Below are positions 41,476 to 51,800 of a stretch of 64,000 nucleotides of DNA, piece after piece; position 1 is the first letter of the stretch, and every line of letters starts with the position of its first letter. This DNA comes from Bradyrhizobiaceae bacterium (GTDB taxonomy: Bacteria; Pseudomonadota; Alphaproteobacteria; Rhizobiales; Xanthobacteraceae). A program made the translations under genes and the position numbers. Location: assembly GCA_003963145.1 (NCBI GenBank), contig RXJJ01000015.1:124001-188000 (forward strand), written 5' to 3'. A model generated the notes under the pieces. The model saw only the letters and a list, made by a program, of their open reading frames with translations, was not told the origin of the DNA and did no database searches.

Positions 41476-43068
41476 GTGCGCGATTTTGAAAATCCTGGCC
41501 GCTCTCTGGCTGTTGGCCGCAAGGGGATGGCGGCGACGTCCCACCCCGCATCCACGCTGGTGGCTGTGGAGATTCTCAAGAGCGGCGGCACCGCGATGGA
41601 TGCCGCGGTGGCGGCTTGTGCAGTGCAAAGCGTGACCGAGGCGGGCTCGACGGGAATCGGCGGCGATTGTTTTGCGCTTTATTCGCGCGAAGGCGGCGAC
41701 GACATCATCGCTTTCAACGGTTCGGGCCGGGCGCCGGCGGCGGCGACGCTCGAATGGTATCAGGAGCAGGGAATCACCTCCATCGCGCGGCAGTCGCCGC
41801 ACGCGGTCACGATTCCCGGCGCGGTGGCGGCGTGGGCGCAGCTCATCAGGGATCACGGCCGCATGCCGCTGAAGGAGCTGCTTGCACCGGCCATCGAGCT
41901 GGCGCGGCACGGCTACGGCATCACGCCCCGCGTCGCCTACGACATCGGCAAGCAGCGCGATGTCATCAAGGCCGATCCGACCTCGCGGCGCACGTTCCTC
42001 GTCAATGACGAGGCGCCCGCAGTCGGCGCCGTGCAGTATCAGCGCGAACTCGCCGACACCATGGAAGCCATCGGCCGCGAGGGGCCGGACGCCTTCTATC
42101 GCGGCGCTGTCGCCAGGGACATGGTGGACTATCTGCGCAGTCTCGGCGGATTGCACACGCTGGAGGATTTCGCCGAAACCGCAGGCGAATACGTAAAACC
42201 GATCAAGACGCAGTTTCGCGGCCGCGCGGTCTACGAATGTCCGCCCAACGGGCAGGGCATCATTGCCCTGATGATCCTGAACATTCTTTCGCGCTTTACG
42301 CCCAAGCCCGACCCGCTCGATATCGACAACCTCTTTATCGAGGTCGAGGCAACGCGACTGGCCTATGCCGCGCGCGACCAGTTTCTGGCCGACCCGCAAA
42401 TGTCCAATGTGCCGGTGGACTATCTACTCTCGGATGAGGTGGCGGACAGGCTGGCGTCGCAGATCGATCTGAAGCATGCAGCCAATCCGATTCCGCCGCT
42501 CGAAGGAGCCGAGCATCGCGACACGGTTTACATCGCGGTGGTGGACGAGAAGCGCAATTGCGCAAGTTTCATCAACTCCATTTTCCACCCCTATGGCAGT
42601 GGCCTGATGTCGCCGAAATCCGGCGTGCTGTTCCACAATCGCGGAACGGGTTTCGTCATCAAGCCGGGGCACCCCAACGCCATCGCGCCGCGCAAGCGGC
42701 CGCTGCATACCATCATTCCCGGCATGGTCACCGAAAAGGGACGCGTATCGCTGACCTTCGGCGTCATGGGCGGGCATTATCAGGCGATGGGCCACGCCTA
42801 CCTGTTGTCCAAGCTCTACGATCACCATCTCGATCTGCAAACCGCCATCGACCTGCCGCGTCTGTTTCCGTTGCCGGGAACGGCCAAGGTCGAAATGGAG
42901 GAGCGCCTGCGGGAAACCGTGGGACCCGAACTGGCCCGGCGCGGTTTCACTATTCAGCCGCCCGAACGTGCGATCGGCGGTGCCCAGGCGATCGCGATCG
43001 ACTGGGACAACGGGACGCTGATCGGCGGCTCCGATCATCGCAAGGACGGTTTTGCACTGGGTTATTAA
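41476..43068 (+). CDS. Gamma-glutamyltransferase family Ntn-hydrolase, no signal peptide
   Basis: A 530-residue self-processing hydrolase family protein. The probable catalytic Thr350, which becomes the new N-terminus of the small subunit, is in [16 protein letters not shown]. Other family segments are [49 protein letters not shown] and [14 protein letters not shown]. The GTG start at 41476 has AAAAGGGAA upstream, and the N-terminus ([14 protein letters not shown]) has no export signal, so it is probably cytoplasmic and may be an acylase or amidohydrolase rather than glutathione hydrolase. It precedes the aldehyde dehydrogenase gene by 25 bp. Confidence 0.85.
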   Translation: MRDFENPGRSLAVGRKGMAATSHPASTLVAVEILKSGGTAMDAAVAACAVQSVTEAGSTGIGGDCFALYSREGGDDIIAFNGSGRAPAAATLEWYQEQGITSIARQSPHAVTIPGAVAAWAQLIRDHGRMPLKELLAPAIELARHGYGITPRVAYDIGKQRDVIKADPTSRRTFLVNDEAPAVGAVQYQRELADTMEAIGREGPDAFYRGAVARDMVDYLRSLGGLHTLEDFAETAGEYVKPIKTQFRGRAVYECPPNGQGIIALMILNILSRFTPKPDPLDIDNLFIEVEATRLAYAARDQFLADPQMSNVPVDYLLSDEVADRLASQIDLKHAANPIPPLEGAEHRDTVYIAVVDEKRNCASFINSIFHPYGSGLMSPKSGVLFHNRGTGFVIKPGHPNAIAPRKRPLHTIIPGMVTEKGRVSLTFGVMGGHYQAMGHAYLLSKLYDHHLDLQTAIDLPRLFPLPGTAKVEMEERLRETVGPELARRGFTIQPPERAIGGAQAIAIDWDNGTLIGGSDHRKDGFALGY

Positions 43069-43093
43069 AAGAGTGAATGGAAAGAAGGCTCCG

Positions 43094-44527
43094 ATGGCGA
43101 CCTATACCGATACACAGCTTTTCATCGACGGTCAGTGGAAGGACGGCAGCGAGAAGCGTCTCACCGTTCTCAATCCGGCGACCGGCGAGGCCATCGCGAC
43201 GCTGGCGCATGCCGGCCGCAAGGATCTGGACGACGCGCTTGCCGCCGCCGAGCGCGCGTTTCATCAGTGGAAGCGCGTCAGCCCGCTGGAGCGTTCGCAG
43301 ATCATGCGCCGGGCCGCCGCGCTGATGCGCGAGCGCAAGGAAGAGATCGCGGCCCTGATGACCACGGAGCAGGGCAAGCCGCTCGTTGAATCGCGCATCG
43401 AGACGCTCGCCGCCGCCGACACCATCGAATGGTTCGCCGAGGAGGCCCGCCGTACCTATGGCCGCATCGTGCCCGCGCGGGTGCCGAACGTGACGCAGCT
43501 TGTCGTCAAGGAGCCTGTCGGTCCCGTCGCCGCGTTCACGCCCTGGAATTTTCCGATCAATCAGGCCGTGCGAAAGGTGTCCGCCGCGATTGCGTCCGGT
43601 TGCACGGTGATCCTGAAAGGGCCGGAAGAAACGCCGGCGAGCTGCGCCGCGTTGATCAAGGCGTATGCCGACGCGGGCGTGCCGGCGGGTGTGGTCAATC
43701 TCGTGTTCGGCGTGCCTGCCGAGATTTCGTCCTATCTGATCCCGCATCCGGTCATCAAGAAAATGTCGTTCACGGGGTCCACCGTGGTCGGCAAGCAGCT
43801 CGCGGCGCTGGCGGGTCAGCACATGAAGCGCGTCACCATGGAACTGGGCGGTCATGCCCCGGCCGTGGTGTTCGGCGATGCGGACATTGGTCTTGCGGTG
43901 AAGATTCTGTCAGCCAACAAATTCCGCAATGCGGGGCAGGTCTGCGTCGCGCCGACGCGCTTTCTTGTCCATGACAGCGTGTTCAAGGATTTCGTCGACG
44001 GCTTCGTCGCCAGCGCGGAGGCGCTCAAGGTCGGCGACGGTCTTGCCGAGGGCGTGACGATGGGACCGCTTGCGAACAATCGCCGCGTCGATGCGATGGA
44101 AGCATTCACCGCGGATGCCAAGGCCAAGGGCGCAAAGGTGGCGACCGGGGGAGAGCGCATCGGCAATCGCGGCTATTTCTTCAAGCCGACGGTGCTGACC
44201 GATGTGCCACTCGAAGCGCGCGCGATGAACGAGGAGCCGTTCGGGCCGCTGGCGATCGTCAATCGCTTCAGCGATTACGACGGCGTCGTGAAGGAAGCCA
44301 ACCGGCTGCCTTATGGCCTCGCCGCCTACGCCTATACGACCTCGGCGAAGACGATGACCAATATCGGCCGCGATATCGAAAGCGGCATGGTGTCGATCAA
44401 CCATCACGGCCTCGGTCTTCCCGAGATTCCCTTCGGGGGCATCAAGGATTCCGGTCATGGATCGGAAGGCGGCATCGAGGCGATGGAAAGCTATCTCAAT
44501 ACCAAGCTCGTCACGCAGGCGGTGTAA
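43094..44527 (+). CDS. NAD(P)-dependent succinate-semialdehyde dehydrogenase-like aldehyde dehydrogenase
   Basis: A 477-residue aldehyde dehydrogenase with Asn152 (PWNFPI), Lys175 ([10 protein letters not shown]), the general base Glu250 (MELGGHAP) and the nucleophile Cys284 ([11 protein letters not shown]). The sequence is close to the GabD/alpha-ketoglutaric-semialdehyde dehydrogenase group. The start at 43094 ([12 protein letters not shown]) fits the family. It is in an operon with the gamma-glutamyltransferase-like gene, and the convergent neighbour is a 2-oxoglutarate-type permease, so a route feeding C4/C5 dicarboxylates into the TCA cycle is plausible. Confidence 0.87.
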   Translation: MATYTDTQLFIDGQWKDGSEKRLTVLNPATGEAIATLAHAGRKDLDDALAAAERAFHQWKRVSPLERSQIMRRAAALMRERKEEIAALMTTEQGKPLVESRIETLAAADTIEWFAEEARRTYGRIVPARVPNVTQLVVKEPVGPVAAFTPWNFPINQAVRKVSAAIASGCTVILKGPEETPASCAALIKAYADAGVPAGVVNLVFGVPAEISSYLIPHPVIKKMSFTGSTVVGKQLAALAGQHMKRVTMELGGHAPAVVFGDADIGLAVKILSANKFRNAGQVCVAPTRFLVHDSVFKDFVDGFVASAEALKVGDGLAEGVTMGPLANNRRVDAMEAFTADAKAKGAKVATGGERIGNRGYFFKPTVLTDVPLEARAMNEEPFGPLAIVNRFSDYDGVVKEANRLPYGLAAYAYTTSAKTMTNIGRDIESGMVSINHHGLGLPEIPFGGIKDSGHGSEGGIEAMESYLNTKLVTQAV

Positions 44528-44542
44528 CTGCTCTCTGCAAAT

Positions 44543-44566
44543 GCGCGGCGCCATCAGGCGCCGCGC
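44543..44566. terminator. Bidirectional hairpin between convergent aldehyde dehydrogenase and permease genes
   Basis: GCGCGGCGCC, loop ATCA, GGCGCCGCGC: a perfect 10-bp stem, no T-run. Confidence 0.6.
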
Positions 44567-44579
44567 TGTCCGTGCCGGA

Positions 44580-45890
44580 TCAATCGTGCCGGTGCATGAT
44601 CGAATGCTTCTTGGTGTCGCGCATGGTCGCGTAGATCAGAAGCGACAGGAAGATGATGCCCGAGAGATAGTAGTAGAACCATTGCTCGTGGCCGATGCTC
44701 TTGAAGTAGAGCGCGATGGCGGGCGCAGTGCCGCCGAAGATCGATACGGTCAGCGCGTAGGGCACGCCGACGCCAAGCGCGCGGACATTGGTCGGGAATA
44801 GCTCAGCCTTCACGACAGCGTTGATCGAGGTGTAGCCGGCCACGAAAATCCAGGCGGCGCAGATCAGCAGAAATGCCGTGAAAGCCGACTTGGTTCCTTG
44901 CAGCGCCGTCAGCAGCGGAACGGTGGCGAGCGTGCCGGCGATGCCGAAGAACACCAGCAGGGGTTTGCGGCCGATGCGGTCGGAGATCGCGCCGTAAATC
45001 GGTTGCAGGATGACGGCAAAAAGCAGCGTGCAGAAGATCACAATGGTGGTCGTGGTGGGGTCGAGGCCGACCGACATGCGCACGAAGGTCTGCATATAGG
45101 TCGTGAAGGTATAGAACGCCGCGGTGCCGCCCGCGGTGAGGCCGACGACAAGCAGGAGCTCGCGCGGGAACTTGAACAGTTCGCGCAAGGTCCCGCGTTT
45201 GACGCCCTGTTTCTCGGCGGCCTTGAAGGCATCGGTTTCGTGCAGGTCGCGCCGCATCACGGCGGCGAAGATGGCGAGCGCGGCGCCGATGAAGAAGGGA
45301 ATGCGCCAGCCCCAGGCTTTCAGTTCGGCTTCCGTCAGGAAGACGTTCTGCAACAGCAGAAGCACGATGATGGCTGTGAGCTGGCCGCCGATCAGCGTGA
45401 CATACTGGAAGCTCGAATAGAATCCGCGATGCTTCTCGTCGGCCACTTCGGACAGATAGGTAGCGCTGGTGCCGTATTCGCCGCCGAGGCTAAGGCCCTC
45501 GATGATGCGCGCGACGGTCAGGAGCACCGGGGCCGCGAAGCCGATGGTCGCGTAAGTCGGCGTGACCGCGATGATCAGCGAGCCGAGACACATGCAGACC
45601 ACCGACAGGGTCAGCGACATCTTGCGGCCGTAGCGATCGGCGAGGAAGCCGAACAGCCAGCCGCCGAGCGGGCGCATCAGGAAGGTCGCCGCGAACACCA
45701 CGGCGGCGTTGAGCTGCTGGACCACCGGATCGGTCTGCGGGAAGAAGGCGGCGGCGAAATACAGCGCGAATGCCGTGTAGGCGTAGAAATCGTACCACTC
45801 CACCAGATTGCCGACTGAGCCGATGAATATCTGCTTGATGCGGCGGCGGGCATCATCGAAATGCAGGTGATCGTCGGTCGCTGCGGTCAT
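44580..45890 (-). CDS. kgtP: MFS metabolite:H+ symporter, KgtP (alpha-ketoglutarate permease) type
   Basis: A 436-residue twelve-span transporter. It has FIGSVGNLVEWYDFYAYT at the first span, FLMRPLGGWLFGFLADRYGRK in loop 2-3, LSLGGEYGTSATYLSEVA, SFQYVTLIGGQL and AELFPTNVRALGVG, a pattern very close to E. coli KgtP. The start at 45890 (MTAATDDHLHFDD) is chosen because the symporter begins there; the frame to 45983 is spurious. It should import 2-oxoglutarate or a similar dicarboxylate. It is convergent with the semialdehyde dehydrogenase gene. Confidence 0.85.
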   Translation of the reverse strand: MTAATDDHLHFDDARRRIKQIFIGSVGNLVEWYDFYAYTAFALYFAAAFFPQTDPVVQQLNAAVVFAATFLMRPLGGWLFGFLADRYGRKMSLTLSVVCMCLGSLIIAVTPTYATIGFAAPVLLTVARIIEGLSLGGEYGTSATYLSEVADEKHRGFYSSFQYVTLIGGQLTAIIVLLLLQNVFLTEAELKAWGWRIPFFIGAALAIFAAVMRRDLHETDAFKAAEKQGVKRGTLRELFKFPRELLLVVGLTAGGTAAFYTFTTYMQTFVRMSVGLDPTTTTIVIFCTLLFAVILQPIYGAISDRIGRKPLLVFFGIAGTLATVPLLTALQGTKSAFTAFLLICAAWIFVAGYTSINAVVKAELFPTNVRALGVGVPYALTVSIFGGTAPAIALYFKSIGHEQWFYYYLSGIIFLSLLIYATMRDTKKHSIMHRHD

Positions 45891-46072
45891 GAGGCATCTC
45901 TCGGCACGGGAGGTCAGATTGTCGCAGGGATGCTTGCTCCCCGTGACGGCGGGAGTCAATGAGGAAGGCGATACCACCTGCACAGCGCTGATATCTCTGA
46001 ACGCGGCCTCAATTCGACAGAAGGGCGCGCATGACCGGCATGTGCTCCCCTCCAGTCAATTTCGGAAATCCG

Positions 46073-46546
46073 CTACTTGGTTTCGGCCACAAGCGTTTCG
46101 GTGGCCGGACCGTCACCGACGATCAGGATCACAGCGTCCTCGTCCTTGGCACCGTCCCAATGGACCTGCTTGCCGTAATGGGTGACGAAGCTGCCCGGCT
46201 TCATTGCAACGGTGCTGTTCTGCGGATCGAACTTCGTTCCCGAGCCGACATACCAGGTGCCGGACAGAACGGTGATGAAACGGTCGTTGGGATGGAAATG
46301 CGGGTGGCTGAAATGATTGCCCTTCGTCCACTTGGCCATCACGATATAGGGGCCCGGCTTGCTGGGATCGCCCTGCAGAACGGCGACCTGAATGCCGCGT
46401 GCATCGACAGGCTTCCAGGGAATCTGGTCGGGGGTCTTGGCGACAACGGCGGCCGGATTAAGTTCGACGGCTTGTGTCGATGCGGTTGTCAACGCAGCTG
46501 CGCAAATGGCAGATGAAACGAGGAACGCGGCGGAACGTATTTTCAT
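46073..46546 (-). CDS. Exported cupin-domain protein
   Basis: A 157-residue protein with a signal peptide (AAFLVSSAICAAALTTAS, cleavage near TQAVEL) and one cupin barrel. Motif 1 is HFSHPHFHPNDRFITVLSG and motif 2 is GSFVTHYGKQVHWDG, keeping three His residues for a metal. GGGAGA precedes the ATG. The function of this periplasmic cupin class is unknown to me; it stands alone between the permease and the TetR gene. Confidence 0.75.
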   Translation of the reverse strand: MKIRSAAFLVSSAICAAALTTASTQAVELNPAAVVAKTPDQIPWKPVDARGIQVAVLQGDPSKPGPYIVMAKWTKGNHFSHPHFHPNDRFITVLSGTWYVGSGTKFDPQNSTVAMKPGSFVTHYGKQVHWDGAKDEDAVILIVGDGPATETLVAETK

Positions 46547-46706
46547 TGTTTTCTCCCATGGCGCTCTCTTCTGAATGAGAGCTTGCCGGGAGCGTAACGG
46601 ATGTGCCGCGCGCGCGTGAAATCGCGATACCGTGAGCTTGCGATCTTGTCAGGCAGGGAGGCCGCCCGCCGGCGGTGTCACGGGGCGGATTGAGCAACTG
46701 CGAAGC

Positions 46707-47312
46707 TTATGCGCCGGAAATGACCTGCGGCGGCCAGCTTTTCAGAACCATGTCGGCGATCTTGCGCAAATCGTCGCGACTCGCGCCGGTGGCGGCCTGC
46801 ACCGCCATGCCCTGCAAAACGATGGAAACATAGCGTGCGAGATCCGCGGCGTCCGTGCCGGCGGGCAGGTCATTGTCCGCGAGCGCCTGCCGGAAACGCA
46901 CGCGCAAATTCTCCTCACCCTTGGCGCGCCGCGCCACCAGTTCGTCTTTCACCGATTGCGAGGTGTCGCTGCAGGTCAGCGCGCCCTGCACGGCAAGACA
47001 GCCGGACGGGCAGGTGGGATCGGTGATGGCGTCGACACCGCCGTAAAGGAGCTTCTCGACAACATCGCGCGCGGTCTTCTGCTGCAGAGCGAGCCGGACA
47101 TATCCGCCCGGACCTTCGACATATTTGTCCAGCGCCTTGCGGAACAGTTCTTCCTTGTTGCCGAAGGCGGCATAAAGCGAGGGGCGGGTGATCCCCATGG
47201 CCTCCGTCAGTTCGGCGATGGACGTGCCTTCGTAGCCCTTGCTCCAGAAAACATGCAGAGCACGGTCAAGCGCCTCGTCGATGTCGAATTCGCGGGGGCG
47301 TCCCATCGCCAT
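46707..47312 (-). CDS. TetR family repressor, divergent from an RND efflux operon
   Basis: A 201-residue TetR regulator. The HTH is at residues 10-55 (FDIDEALDRALHVFWSKGYEG, SIAELTEAMGITRPSLYAAFG) and the helical ligand domain contains PTCPSGCLAVQGALTCSD. The start at 47312 (MAMGRPREFD) has AGGA 8 bases upstream; the frame to the right is not coding. It faces the efflux operon across 195 bp with a 15-bp palindrome over the efflux -35 box, so it is its likely repressor. Confidence 0.9.
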   Translation of the reverse strand: MAMGRPREFDIDEALDRALHVFWSKGYEGTSIAELTEAMGITRPSLYAAFGNKEELFRKALDKYVEGPGGYVRLALQQKTARDVVEKLLYGGVDAITDPTCPSGCLAVQGALTCSDTSQSVKDELVARRAKGEENLRVRFRQALADNDLPAGTDAADLARYVSIVLQGMAVQAATGASRDDLRKIADMVLKSWPPQVISGA

Positions 47313-47353
47313 AGGGTCGGATCCTGTGACATTTGTACTCCGCGTTAAATAAG

Positions 47354-47386
47354 TCCCTTGACAAGGGAAGTCCAGCGGATATTTAT
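47354..47386 (+). promoter_or_regulatory. Efflux operon promoter overlapped by a 15-bp palindrome (TetR operator)
   Basis: TCCCTTG (47354-47360), A, CAAGGGA (47362-47368) is a perfect palindrome whose centre is a consensus -35 TTGACA (47358-47363). A weak -10 (TATTTA or ATTTAT) follows at 16-17 bp. Binding of the divergently encoded TetR protein here would block the polymerase. Confidence 0.6.
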
Positions 47387-47507
47387 ACCGACCGTTACAG
47401 ATATGTGCGCCGCAGCAGATGTGAATGTAATGCGGAATCGGGCGCAACGCCAGAGCGACGATAACAGTCTGTATTACAAGGTGTTTTCTGGAAATTGGGG
47501 TTCGATC

Positions 47508-48683
47508 ATGACAATCAGTCTGAACAGGCATCGCTTGCTGCTCGTGGGAGCGTTTGTGCTTGTGGCGGCCGCAGGCGCGGCGCTTTTCACATGGTCGGGG
47601 AGCCGTGCGCAGGCGGATTCCGCCAAGGCCGCAGTCGGTCCGGTCCCGGCGTCGGTCGCGACCGTCGAGGAACGCGACACCACGCTGTGGGATGAATTCT
47701 CCGGCCGCCTCGAAGCTGTCGAACAGGTCGAGGTCCGCTCGCGCGTCGCCGGCGCCATCAAGGAAATCCGTTTCCGTGAAGGCGCGATGGTTCAGAAGGA
47801 CGACGTGCTGGTTGTCATCGACCCCGATCTTTACGCCGCCGAGGTCGCCCGCGCCGAGGCGCAGGTCGCCGCCGCCCAGTCGCGCCTGATCTTCACCAAG
47901 GCCGATTACGAACGCGGCGCGCAACTGACCGGCTCGCAGACCATCTCGATCCGCGATCAGGACAATCGCATCAACGCGTATCGCGAGGCCGATGCCAATC
48001 TGAAGGCCGCGCAGGCCGCGCTGCAGACCGCGCAGCTCAATCTTGGTTATACGGAGGTGCGCGCGCCGGTCTCCGGCCGCGTCGGCAAGCGGGAGATCAC
48101 TGTCGGCAACCTGATTGCCGCGGGTCCAGGCTCGCCGCTGCTCACCACCATCGTTTCGATCTCGCCGATCTACGCCAGCTTCAATGCCGACGAGGCGGTG
48201 GTGATGCGTGCCGTCGAGGCGCTCGGCAACGATCCAGCCGCCCAGAAGACCGGGCGCATCCCTGTGAAGATGGGTACCGCGACCAGCGACGGACTGCCCT
48301 ATGAGGGGCACATGCAGCTGATCGACAATCAGGTCGATCCGCGTTCCGGCACCGTGCGCGTGCGCGCCGTGTTCGACAACGCCGATGGCCGCCTCATTCC
48401 GGGGCAGTTCGTCCGCCTGTCGATGGGCCAGCCGCGCACCGAACGCGCCATGACCATCAGCGAGCGCGCGGTCGGCACCGACCAGAACAAGAAATACGTG
48501 ATGGTGGTCAACGACGACAACAAGGCCGAATACCGCGAGATCGGTCTCGGCGCCTCTGTCGACGGCCAGCGTATCGTGTCGAGCGGATTGAAAGCGGGCG
48601 AGCGCATCGTCGTGAAGGGCCTGCAGCGCGTGCGCCCGGGCGCGACCATTGCGCCGCAGACGGTTGCGATGGATGCGAACTGA
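47508..48683 (+). CDS. RND efflux membrane fusion protein (AcrA/MexE type)
   Basis: A 391-residue periplasmic adaptor. The N-terminal signal/anchor is HRLLLVGAFVLVAAAGAALF, then the lipoyl half-motif FSGRLEAVEQVEVRSRVAGAI, a coiled-coil hairpin (AQVAAAQSRLIFTKADYERG to QTAQLNLGYTEVRAPVSGRVG), beta-barrel and membrane-proximal domains. ATG at 47508 with GGGG upstream; the frame to 47358 covers the promoter and is spurious. No Cys for lipid attachment is seen. A palindromic repeat separates it from the pump gene. Confidence 0.9.
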   Translation: MTISLNRHRLLLVGAFVLVAAAGAALFTWSGSRAQADSAKAAVGPVPASVATVEERDTTLWDEFSGRLEAVEQVEVRSRVAGAIKEIRFREGAMVQKDDVLVVIDPDLYAAEVARAEAQVAAAQSRLIFTKADYERGAQLTGSQTISIRDQDNRINAYREADANLKAAQAALQTAQLNLGYTEVRAPVSGRVGKREITVGNLIAAGPGSPLLTTIVSISPIYASFNADEAVVMRAVEALGNDPAAQKTGRIPVKMGTATSDGLPYEGHMQLIDNQVDPRSGTVRVRAVFDNADGRLIPGQFVRLSMGQPRTERAMTISERAVGTDQNKKYVMVVNDDNKAEYREIGLGASVDGQRIVSSGLKAGERIVVKGLQRVRPGATIAPQTVAMDAN

Positions 48684-48720
48684 CGGGACACCAACTGAAA
48701 GGCGTGGCCTCCGGTTTTAT

Positions 48721-48794
48721 CGTCATTGCGAGCGCAGCGAAGCAATCCAGAGCGAACTGGATTGCTTCGTCGGCTTCGCCTTCTCGCAATGACG
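48721..48794. repeat. Palindromic intergenic repeat, copy 1
   Basis: A 74-bp element forming a long hairpin. The outer arms are CGTCATTGCGAG (48721-48732) and CTCGCAATGACG (48783-48794); the inner arms are CGAAGCAATCCAG (48738-48750) and CTGGATTGCTTCG (48757-48769), both perfect. A diverged second copy lies at 62523-62590. I recall elements with this sequence as dispersed in Bradyrhizobiaceae genomes. Here it sits inside the efflux operon. Confidence 0.85.
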
Positions 48795-48836
48795 CGCTGA
48801 AACGGGCGGCGCAACTCATTCAACGAGACTCACCTC

Positions 48837-51800
48837 ATGAATATTTCAAAATTCTTCATTGACCGGCCGATTTTCGCGGGCGTGCTGTCCACGCTGATTT
48901 TCCTTGCCGGTCTGCTCGCAATTCCCGCGCTGCCTATTTCCGAATATCCGGAAGTCGCGCCGCCGACGGTGGTGGTCCGCGCGCAATATCCGGGCGCCAA
49001 CCCGAAGGTGATCGCCGAGACGGTGGCGACGCCGATCGAGGAGCAGATCAACGGCGTCGAGAACATGCTCTATATGAGCAGCCAGGCGACGACCGACGGT
49101 CAGATGACGCTCAACGTCACCTTCCGCCTCGGCACCGATCCCGACAAGGCTCAGCAGCTCGTTCAGAACCGCGTCTCGCAGGCCGAGCCGCGTTTGCCGG
49201 CGGACGTGCGCGCGCTCGGCATCACCACCGTCAAGAGCTCGCCCGATCTCACGATGGTCGTGCATCTGCTTTCGCCGAACGACCGCTACGACATGAAGTA
49301 TCTGCGCAATTACGCGGTGCTGAACGTCAAGGACCGTCTGGCGCGCATTCAGGGCGTGGGCGACGTGCAGTTGTTCGGCTCGGGCGACTATTCGATGCGC
49401 GTGTGGCTCGATCCGCAGAAGGTCGCCGAACGCGGCCTCGCGGCGAGCGATGTGGTGCGCGCCATTCAGGAGCAGAACGTGCAGGCGGCGGCCGGCGTCG
49501 TCGGCGGATCGCCGAGCGAGCCCGGCGTCGATCTGCAGCTGTCGGTCAACGCGCAGGGCCGCCTGCAGGACGAAGATGAGTTCGGCGACATCATCGTCAA
49601 GACCGGCGCGAACGGCGAAGTGACGCGCCTGCGCGACGTGGCGCGGCTCGAACTCGGCGCCGCCGATTATTCGCTGCGCTCGCTGCTCAACAACAAGTCC
49701 GCCGTTGCGATTCCGATCTTCCAGTCGCCGGGCTCCAACGCGATCCAGATTTCCGACAATGTCCGCAAGACCATGGCGGAGCTTGCCGAGAACATGCCGG
49801 ACGGGCTGACCTACAGCATCGTCTATGACCCGACGCAGTTCGTCCGCGCCTCCATTGAAGCGGTGATCCACACGCTGCTGGAAGCGGTGGCGCTGGTCGT
49901 GCTCGTTGTCATCCTGTTCCTGCAGACATGGCGCGCCTCGATCATCCCGCTGATCGCCGTGCCGGTGTCGATCATCGGCACGTTCGCGGTGATGTATCTG
50001 TTCGGGTTTTCCATCAACGCGCTCAGCCTGTTCGGCCTCGTGCTGGCCATCGGCATCGTGGTGGACGACGCCATCGTGGTGGTGGAAAACGTCGAGCGCA
50101 ACATCGAGCGCGGGCTGTCGCCGAAGGAGGCTGCCTATCAGGCGATGCGCGAGGTGACGGGTCCGATCATCGCCATCGCGCTGGTGCTGGTCGCGGTGTT
50201 CGTGCCGCTGGCCTTCATCACCGGCCTGACCGGGCAGTTCTACAAGCAGTTCGCGCTGACGGTTGCGATCTCGACCGTGATCTCCGCGTTCAACTCGCTG
50301 ACATTGTCGCCCGCGCTCGCAGCTCTTCTGCTCAAGGGCCACGATGCGCCGAAGGATACGCTGACGCGCGTGATGGACAGATATCTCGGCTGGTTCTTCA
50401 GCCGGTTCAACAAATTCTTCCACGCCAGTTCCGAGGCGTACAGCAACAGCGTCGGCAAGGTGATTTCGCGCCGCGCGATCGTGCTCGGCGTGTACGCGGC
50501 GCTGATCGCCGTGACCGCGCTCTTGTTTCGCGTCGTGCCGGGTGGCTTCGTGCCGGGGCAGGACAAGCAGTATCTGGTCGGCTTCGCCCAGCTGCCGGAT
50601 GGCGCGACACTCGATCGCACCGAGGACGTGATCCGCCGCATGAGCGATATCGCGCTCAAGCAGCCCGGCGTCGAAAACTCCATCGCGTTTCCCGGGTTGT
50701 CGATCAACGGCTTCACCAACTCCTCGAATGCCGGCATCGTGTTCGTCGGTCTCGACGATTTCGACAAGCGCAAGTCGAAGGAATTGAGCGGTCCTGCCAT
50801 CGCGATGGCGCTCAACCAGAAATTCGCGGGCATTCAGGACGCCTTCATCGCGATCTTCCCGCCGCCGCCCGTGCAGGGTCTCGGCACTATCGGCGGCTTC
50901 AAGCTGCAGATCGAGGACCGCATCGGCGCCGGCTACGAGGCGCTCAACGACGCGACCAAGGCGTTCCTTGCCAAGGCGGCGGCGACGCCGGAACTGGTCG
51001 GCCTGTTTTCGAGCTACCAGATCAACACGCCGCAGCTTTACGCCGATATCGACCGCACCCGCGCACGCCAGCTCAACGTGCCGGTGACGAGCGTGTTCGA
51101 CACCATGCAGATCTATCTCGGATCGCTCTACGTCAACGACTTCAACAAATTCGGCCGCACCTATTCGGTGCGCGTGCAGGCGGATTCGAAATTCCGCGCT
51201 CATGCGGAGGATATCGGTCTGTTGAAGGTGCGTTCCAACACCGGCGAGATGATCCCGCTCTCCGTGCTGCTGCGGGTGAAGGAAAGCTCGGGGCCGGAAC
51301 GCGCGATGCGCTACAACGGCTTCCTCACCGCCGACGTGAACGGCGCGGCCGCACCGGGCTATTCGACCGGGCAGGCGCAGGCTGCGATTGCGCGCATCGC
51401 CAGCGAGGTCTTCCCGAAGGGCATCGGCTATGAGTGGACCGAACTGACCTATCAGGAAATCATCGCGGGCAATTCGTCGGTCTATGTTTTCCCGATCTCG
51501 CTGTTCCTGGTCTTCCTCGTTCTGGCGGCGCAGTATGAAAGCCTGATGCTGCCGCTGTCGATCATCATGATCGTGCCGATGGGCCTGCTCGCGGCGATGA
51601 CCGGCGTGTTTCTGTCCGGCAGCGACAACAACGTGTTCACCCAGATCGGTCTGATCGTGCTGGTCGGCCTGTCGGCGAAGAACGCGATCCTGATCGTGGA
51701 GTTCGCGCGCGAACTCGAATTCGCCGGGCGAAAGCCGATTCAGGCGGCGATCGAGGCGAGCCGGCTGCGCCTGCGGCCGATCCTGATGACCTCGCTGGCC

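Noticed and set aside
46560-46600. GCTCTC/GAGAGC hairpin upstream of the exported cupin gene
   Set aside because: Only 6 bp with an 8-base loop and no T-run; too weak to call.
47313-48311. Extension of the TetR gene to 534 codons
   Set aside because: The regulator proper begins at 47312 with a normal HTH; the extra 330 codons are antisense to the promoter and the efflux adaptor gene.
48329-48823. A minus-strand frame including a protein-like stretch EGEADEAIQFALDCFAALAMT
   Set aside because: This is translation of the palindromic repeat, which gives the same peptide wherever a copy lies in that frame.
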